8,949 bases of DNA, taken from contig JBBSTR010000091.1 of NCBI GenBank assembly GCA_038235705.1, forward strand, positions 1 through 8,949, written 5' to 3'. Source of the DNA: CANKBT01 sp038235705 (GTDB taxonomy: Bacteria > Actinomycetota > Actinomycetes > Mycobacteriales > SCTD01). Both the position numbers and the translations under genes were made by a program. The notes beneath the pieces were generated by a model. The model ran no database searches and was not told the origin of the DNA. It saw only the letters and a list, made by a program, of their open reading frames with translations. This document shows, in pieces, positions 5,339-8,949 of this stretch (position 1 is its first letter; the number at the start of each line of letters is the position of its first letter).

Positions 5339-6037
5339 TCAGAAGCCTGTCACCAGGGCGACGAGCGGGGACAACACCGCGTCCAGCACGATCGGCAGCA
5401 GGGCTCTCGCGCCTCCGAGCGGCAGCAGCAGCAGCGCGAGGACGATCGCGATGCCGATGTTGCGTTCGACCAGCTGCAGCTCGGCCTTCTGCCAGCCGAT
5501 CGTGCGGGGCGCGGCGGCGAACAGCACCTGACCGCCCGGGAGCGGCGGGAGCGGGATCAGCGACAGCGCCCCGGTGTAGGTGCCCGCCAGCCCGGCGAGC
5601 ACGAGCGCCCGTTCACCGAACGGGGTCACCCCCGCCCCCTGCTCCAGCACGAGCGACCAGGGCACCCCCGACGACAGGCTCGCTCCGCTGACCAGGTGGA
5701 ACGTGACCAGCAGTCCGAGGCCGACCAGGAGCACGAGCACCGGCCCGGTGAGGACCGTGAACGCGACCGACCAGGCACCACGCCGACGAGTCGTACGCTC
5801 CACCGGCTTCGCCCAGCCGACCCCGGCGATCAGCGCCGCCACGGCCCCGAAAGGGTCGATGTGGTGTCGCGGGTCCGGCACCAGCCGTCCTTCCGCCCGC
5901 AGCGGCGACCTTCCGCCGGCGGAGCTGTCCTGTCGCGAGGCGAGCAGAGCCGTCACCCAGCCGGACAGGGTCAGGAAGGCCAGGGACGCCAGCAGCAGCA
6001 GGACGAAGGACTGCGGGTCGCCGAGCGAGCGCAGCAT
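5339..6037 (-). CDS. Polytopic membrane protein, site-2-protease-like fold without metal ligands
   Basis: The 232-residue protein has about five hydrophobic segments (roughly 10-34, 62-72, 90-115, 142-165, 195-225), so it is an inner-membrane protein. It retains secondary signatures of the M50/site-2 protease family: HIDPFGA at 59-65, GWAKPV at 74-79, a second hydrophobic hairpin beginning FTVLTGPVLVLL, and a late loop LSLIPLPPLPGGQVL (159-172). In active members the first helix carries HExxH and the loop reads PLDGG. Here the matching positions look like SGWVT and PLPGG, so the two histidines, the glutamate and the aspartate are all absent. Function is unknown; an inactive scaffold or anchor is an inference. 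It is locked between the ribbon-helix-helix gene and scpA by 1-nt gaps on both sides (TGAcATG, TGAcGTG), so it is almost certainly made together with them. Confidence 0.8.
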   Translation of the reverse strand: MLRSLGDPQSFVLLLLASLAFLTLSGWVTALLASRQDSSAGGRSPLRAEGRLVPDPRHHIDPFGAVAALIAGVGWAKPVERTTRRRGAWSVAFTVLTGPVLVLLVGLGLLVTFHLVSGASLSSGVPWSLVLEQGAGVTPFGERALVLAGLAGTYTGALSLIPLPPLPGGQVLFAAAPRTIGWQKAELQLVERNIGIAIVLALLLLPLGGARALLPIVLDAVLSPLVALVTGF

Positions 6038-6038
6038 G

Positions 6039-6470
6039 TCAGGGCCCGCTCAGTCGTCGTACGAGGACGCTGGCCTCGCCGTGCTCCTCCAGGTCGCCGA
6101 GCACGCTCGCGAGCGCCTCACGCACGATCCGCCCCCGGTCGACGACCACCCCGTGCTCGCCGCGGAGCACCAGACGGGCCCGCTCGAGATCGAGCAGCTC
6201 GGAGCGGGAGACGTAGACGGTGATCTTCTCCTCGTGACGCTCGCGGCCCGACGGGGCGCGCACCACGTCACGCTTCTTCGCGCGTCGCACCGGACGTCTC
6301 GTCGTCGGCCTTGCCGCCACGGTGTGTGTCGGCTCGGGGACGGGCGGCAGGGCCGAAAGGCCCTCCAGCCCGTCCAGCACGCCCTGCTCGTTGCTCACCT
6401 CCCTGGGCACAGCGGGCGGCGATGTCGCTCGGAACAGCTCGTCCGCTCCCGGCAACGGCTTGCGGCTCAC
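6039..6470 (-). CDS. Small ribbon-helix-helix protein paired with ParA
   Basis: The 143-residue protein has a disordered N-terminus and a folded C-terminus. The C-terminal part (about 80-132) reads as a ribbon-helix-helix DNA-binding unit: strand EKITVYVS, helix ELLDLERARLVLRGEHG, then helix DRGRIVREALASVLGDLEEHG. Between 54 and 72 is a highly basic linker (RPTTRRPVRRAKKR). At the extreme N-terminus a short motif, RKPLPGADELFR, may be a partner-binding peptide. The GTG start overlaps the parA stop as GTGA, with GAGGG 7 nt upstream inside parA. Small ribbon-helix-helix proteins such as ParG act as the centromere-binding partner of type Ib plasmid ParA proteins, and their flexible basic N-termini stimulate the ATPase. 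That precedent suggests a similar role here but does not prove it. It could instead be a local transcription regulator. Confidence 0.75.
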   Translation of the reverse strand: MSRKPLPGADELFRATSPPAVPREVSNEQGVLDGLEGLSALPPVPEPTHTVAARPTTRRPVRRAKKRDVVRAPSGRERHEEKITVYVSRSELLDLERARLVLRGEHGVVVDRGRIVREALASVLGDLEEHGEASVLVRRLSGP

Positions 6471-7381
6471 TTCCTCGCCCTCGGCGGCGTGCGGGCGAGC
6501 AGCTCGCGAGCCAGGTCGCGGTAGGCCCGAGCCCCCAGCGAACTGCTGGCGTACGTCGTGATCGGCTCCCCCGCCACCGTGGTCTCCGGGAAGCGCACCG
6601 TGCGGTTGATCACGGTGTGGAAGACCTTGTCGCCGAACGCCTCGACGAGCCGCGCGAGCACCTCCCGACCGTGAAGGGTCCGGGAGTCGTACATGGTGGC
6701 GAGCAGGCCCTCGACCTCCAGGTCAGGGTTGAGCCTTTCGCGCACCTTCTCGATCGTGGTGATGAGCAGAGCTACACCGCGGAGGGCGAAGTATTCACAC
6801 TCCAGCGGGATGATGACGCCGTCCGACGCCGTGAGAGCGTTGACGGTCAGCAGCCCCAGCGAGGGCTGGCAGTCGATGAGCACGACGTCGTAGTCCTCGA
6901 CGACCGGTGCGAGCACCCGCTTCAGGGTCTGCTCCCGGGCGACCTCGTTGACGAGCTGGATCTCCGCCGCCGACAGGTCGATGTTGCTCGGCAGCAGGTC
7001 CATGCCGGGGATCTCGGTCTCCAGCAGGACGTCGGCGACGGTGACGTCAGGGTCCATCAGCAGGTTGTGCACAGTGGTCTCCAGCGCCAGCGGGTTGACC
7101 CCGAGGCCGACCGACAGTGCCCCCTGCGGATCGAAGTCGACCAGCAGGACGCGTCGCCCGTACTCGGCGAGGGCCGCCCCCAGGTTGATCGTCGACGTGG
7201 TCTTGCCGACCCCGCCCTTCTGGTTGCACATGGACAGGATCCGTGCCGGCCCGTGGCTGCGGAGCTTCTTCGGCTCTTGGAAGACCGGGAGCCTGCGACC
7301 GGTCGGGCCGACCCCGGCGGCTTGTGCCGCAGAGAGGCTGGGGGGTATCCCGCCCTGCCCGACCGGGGTGGATGTCGACAC
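6467..7381 (-). CDS. parA: ParA/Soj-type ATPase (orphan actinobacterial, PldP-like position)
   Basis: This is a P-loop ATPase of the ParA/MinD group that positions DNA or cell-division components using ATP-dependent dimerisation and nonspecific DNA binding. In the 304-residue product, the deviant Walker A QKGGVGKTT lies at 54-62 with both signature lysines, Walker A' DFDPQG at 83-87, Walker B VLIDCQPS at 167-174, and ECEYFALRG at 194-202. The first 45 residues are a Pro/Gly-rich extension before the fold. The start is GTG at 7381-7379 with AGGAG (7396-7392) 10 nt upstream, in the 45-nt gap after xerD. No parB and no full parS site is present, so this is not the origin parAB locus. The position between xerD and scpA matches the second, orphan ParA of actinobacteria, called PldP in Corynebacterium, which affects division-site placement. 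The downstream gene overlaps by 4 nt. Confidence 0.93.
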   Translation of the reverse strand: MSTSTPVGQGGIPPSLSAAQAAGVGPTGRRLPVFQEPKKLRSHGPARILSMCNQKGGVGKTTSTINLGAALAEYGRRVLLVDFDPQGALSVGLGVNPLALETTVHNLLMDPDVTVADVLLETEIPGMDLLPSNIDLSAAEIQLVNEVAREQTLKRVLAPVVEDYDVVLIDCQPSLGLLTVNALTASDGVIIPLECEYFALRGVALLITTIEKVRERLNPDLEVEGLLATMYDSRTLHGREVLARLVEAFGDKVFHTVINRTVRFPETTVAGEPITTYASSSLGARAYRDLARELLARTPPRARK

Positions 7382-7391
7382 GTCGCTAGGT

Positions 7392-7396
7392 CTCCT
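7392..7396 (-). promoter_or_regulatory. Shine-Dalgarno AGGAG of parA
   Basis: AGGAG on the minus strand lies 10 nt before the parA GTG. It is the only independent ribosome-binding site in an intergenic gap within the xerD-rluB block, which suggests parA can be initiated independently of xerD. Confidence 0.6.
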
Positions 7397-7426
7397 CGTC
7401 GCTTCGCAAAGGTGTTCCCGGGGACC

Positions 7427-8329
7427 CTACCGAGCCCGCGGGTGGCTGGCGGCGTAGACCTCGCGCAGCCGATCGACCGTCACCAGGGTGTAGATCTGCG
7501 TCGTGGTCACCGAAGCGTGGCCCAGCAGCTCCTGCACCACCCGGATGTCGGCGCCGCCGTCCAGCAGGTGCGTCGCGAACGAGTGCCGGAGCACGTGCGG
7601 CGAGACCCGTTTCCCGAGCCCGGCCCGGTCCGCCGCCGCCTGCAGCACCGCCCAGGCGCTCTGGCGGGACAGCCGCCCCCCACGCTGGTTGAGGAACGCC
7701 GCCGGGGTCTTCCCCTGCGACAGAGCGGGACGGCCGCGTACCAGGTAGGCATCCAGCGCCTCCCGCGCGTAGGAGCCCACCGGGACGAGCCGCTGCCGCC
7801 CGCCCTTGCCCGCGAGACGGAGCAGCCCCTCTGCCCGGACGAGGTCGTCGACGTCGAGCCCGACCGCCTCCGAGATGCGCGCGCCGGTGCCGTAGAGCAG
7901 CTCTAGCAGGGCGCGGTCCCGCAAGGACGACGAGGTGTCCCCCGCCGACGCAGCGGCGAGCAGCGCCTCGACCTCCGTGACGTCGATCGCTTTCGGGAGA
8001 CGCCGTTCGGCTGACGGCGGCGACACCTCCCGCGACGGGTCGTTCGGGGTCAACCCCTCCCGGTGCGCGAAGCGGTGCATCCCGCGCACCGCGACGACGG
8101 CCCGGCCCGCAGAGCTGGGCGACAGCGGCTGGTGCCCTTGCGAACCCTCCCGCAGCCGTACGAGGAACGCGGCCACGTCGCTCTCGTGCACGTCCGCGAG
8201 GTCCTCGACGTCCAGGTGATCGAGGTAGCGGCGCAGGTCGCGACGGTAGGACAGCAGAGTGTTGGCCGACAGGCCGCGCTCCACGGTCAGGTGGTCGAGG
8301 TAACGCTCGGCGACCTGGGCGGGGGTCAG
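7427..8329 (-). CDS. xerD: Tyrosine recombinase XerD, apparent CTG start
   Basis: XerD, with XerC, resolves chromosome dimers at dif during division. From the CTG at 8329-8327 the protein is 300 residues, the normal family length. The core-binding domain (about 4-100) starts with the helix AQVAERYLDHLTVERGL and SANTLLSYRRDL. The catalytic domain has all active-site residues: R151 (GARISE), K175 (GKGG), H245 and R248 (HVLRH), H271 (LLGHAS) and nucleophile Y280 (TQIYT). The start was chosen because CTG overlaps the ald stop as CTGA, the same geometry as the ATGA and GTGA junctions elsewhere in the cluster, and GAGG (8340-8337) is 7 nt upstream. The first canonical start inside is GTG at 8284-8282, which would delete the first helix. 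Extending upstream to canonical starts would overlap ald with an Arg/Gly-rich, non-homologous tail. XerD rather than XerC rests on the gene neighbourhood. Confidence 0.92.
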   Translation of the reverse strand: MTPAQVAERYLDHLTVERGLSANTLLSYRRDLRRYLDHLDVEDLADVHESDVAAFLVRLREGSQGHQPLSPSSAGRAVVAVRGMHRFAHREGLTPNDPSREVSPPSAERRLPKAIDVTEVEALLAAASAGDTSSSLRDRALLELLYGTGARISEAVGLDVDDLVRAEGLLRLAGKGGRQRLVPVGSYAREALDAYLVRGRPALSQGKTPAAFLNQRGGRLSRQSAWAVLQAAADRAGLGKRVSPHVLRHSFATHLLDGGADIRVVQELLGHASVTTTQIYTLVTVDRLREVYAASHPRAR

Positions 8330-8949
8330 CCGAACGCCTCGGCCAACGTGGTCCAGGTCAGTCCGTGCGCCTCCGCCACAGGTTGTGAGATCAGTGCGCC
8401 GTCGACGGTGGTCACCCCGAGCGCGAGCGCCGGGTCGCGCCCGGCAGCATCCCGGACGCCGTGGTCCGCCAGCTCCAGGACGTAAGGCAACGTCACGTTG
8501 GTCAGCGCGTACGTCGAGGTGTGCGGCACCGCCCCCGGCATGTTGGCGACGCAGTAGAACAACGACCCCTCGACGGCGAACGTCGGGTCGGAGTGCGTCG
8601 TGGGGCGGGTGGACTCGAAGCATCCGCCCTGATCGACCGCGATGTCGACGAGCACCGAGCCCGGCTTCATCCGGGCCACCAGCGCGTCGGTGACCAACGT
8701 CGGGGCCTTGGCCCCGGCGACGAGGACGGCGCCGATCACCAGGTCGGCGTCCAGCACCGCCTTCTCGACCTCGTAGGCGTTGGAGGCGACCGTCTGCAGG
8801 TGCCCCTGGTAGATCCGGTCGGCCTCACGAAGCTTGCGGAGGTCGCGATCGAGCACCAGCACCTCGGCCTGCATCCCCAGCGCGATGGCGGCGGCGTTCA
8901 TCCCGGAGACCCCAGCACCGAGCACGACGACCTTGGCTGCGTAGACGCC
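8326..8949 (-). CDS. ald: Alanine dehydrogenase, 5' end cut by window
   Basis: Ald reversibly converts L-alanine to pyruvate and ammonia with NAD. The 207 residues present cover roughly the C-terminal 55% of a protein usually about 370 residues long. They begin in the Rossmann domain with GVYAAKVVVLGAGVSG (glycine loop at fragment residues 11-16), then the nucleotide-ribose aspartate in LVLDRD, the IGAVLVAGAKAP loop, and the active-site segment VLVDIAVDQGG, whose second Asp is the family's catalytic residue. It continues with HSDPTF, YCVANMPGAVPHTST and the C-terminal TWTTLAEAFG. There is no sign of decay. Its TGA (8328-8326) overlaps the proposed xerD CTG. Ald next to xerD is a common actinobacterial pairing. 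Regulation would lie outside the window. Confidence 0.96.
   Translation of the reverse strand, partial: GVYAAKVVVLGAGVSGMNAAAIALGMQAEVLVLDRDLRKLREADRIYQGHLQTVASNAYEVEKAVLDADLVIGAVLVAGAKAPTLVTDALVARMKPGSVLVDIAVDQGGCFESTRPTTHSDPTFAVEGSLFYCVANMPGAVPHTSTYALTNVTLPYVLELADHGVRDAAGRDPALALGVTTVDGALISQPVAEAHGLTWTTLAEAFG

Noticed and set aside
4570..5691. A 373-codon plus-strand frame antisense to scpA and the membrane-protein gene
   Set aside because: No recognisable domain, composition typical of a shadow frame, and both opposite genes are real.
6311..7906. A 531-codon open frame on the plus strand
   Set aside because: It lies opposite parA, the 5' end of the ribbon-helix-helix gene and xerD, all with clear family motifs. 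Its Arg/Gly/Asp-rich product is the expected shadow of a high-GC antisense frame.
8330..8623. N-terminal extension of xerD to a GTG or ATG inside ald
   Set aside because: It would add about 98 Arg/Gly-rich residues translated from ald in the wrong frame; XerD proteins are about 300 residues and lack such a tail.

Overview
The window is a compact, very GC-rich stretch (third codon positions almost all G or C). Its gene order, alanine dehydrogenase - XerD - ParA - ScpA/ScpB - RluB - TyrA - CMP kinase - Der, is characteristic of Actinomycetota. Genus cannot be read from the sequence alone. Every real gene lies on the minus strand, so transcription runs from position 8949 towards 1. Both ends cut a gene: ald at the right edge and der at the left.

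Layout in transcription order: ald (3' part, 8949-8326); xerD (8329-7427); a ParA-type ATPase (7381-6467); a small ribbon-helix-helix protein (6470-6039); a polytopic membrane protein resembling a site-2 protease but without the metal ligands (6037-5339); scpA (5337-4537); scpB (4544-3939); rluB (3942-3190); then, after longer spacers, tyrA (3074-1965), cmk (1741-989) and der (737-1). From xerD to rluB the genes are joined by overlaps of 4 or 8 nt or gaps of 1 nt, with one 45-nt gap before parA. This looks like a translationally coupled chromosome-maintenance operon: dimer resolution (XerD), a partition-type ATPase with a candidate DNA-binding partner, and the kleisin and winged-helix subunits of SMC condensin. 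tyrA, cmk and der are spaced by 115, 223 and 251 nt, and those spacers hold the window's repeats and inverted repeats.

The most interesting points are these. (1) cmk has no ATG, GTG or TTG upstream of its P-loop, but an ATC codon sits 7 nt after a perfect AGGAG. (2) xerD reaches normal full length only from a CTG that overlaps the ald stop as CTGA. (3) A degenerate site-2-protease-like membrane protein and a ribbon-helix-helix protein are locked between ParA and ScpA, suggesting a membrane-linked ParA/condensin module. (4) Three 27-bp stem-loop-forming tandem repeats abut the tyrA start. (5) A 47-bp, 17-base-pair inverted repeat lies between tyrA and cmk. No tRNA, rRNA, CRISPR array, insertion sequence or phage gene was seen.
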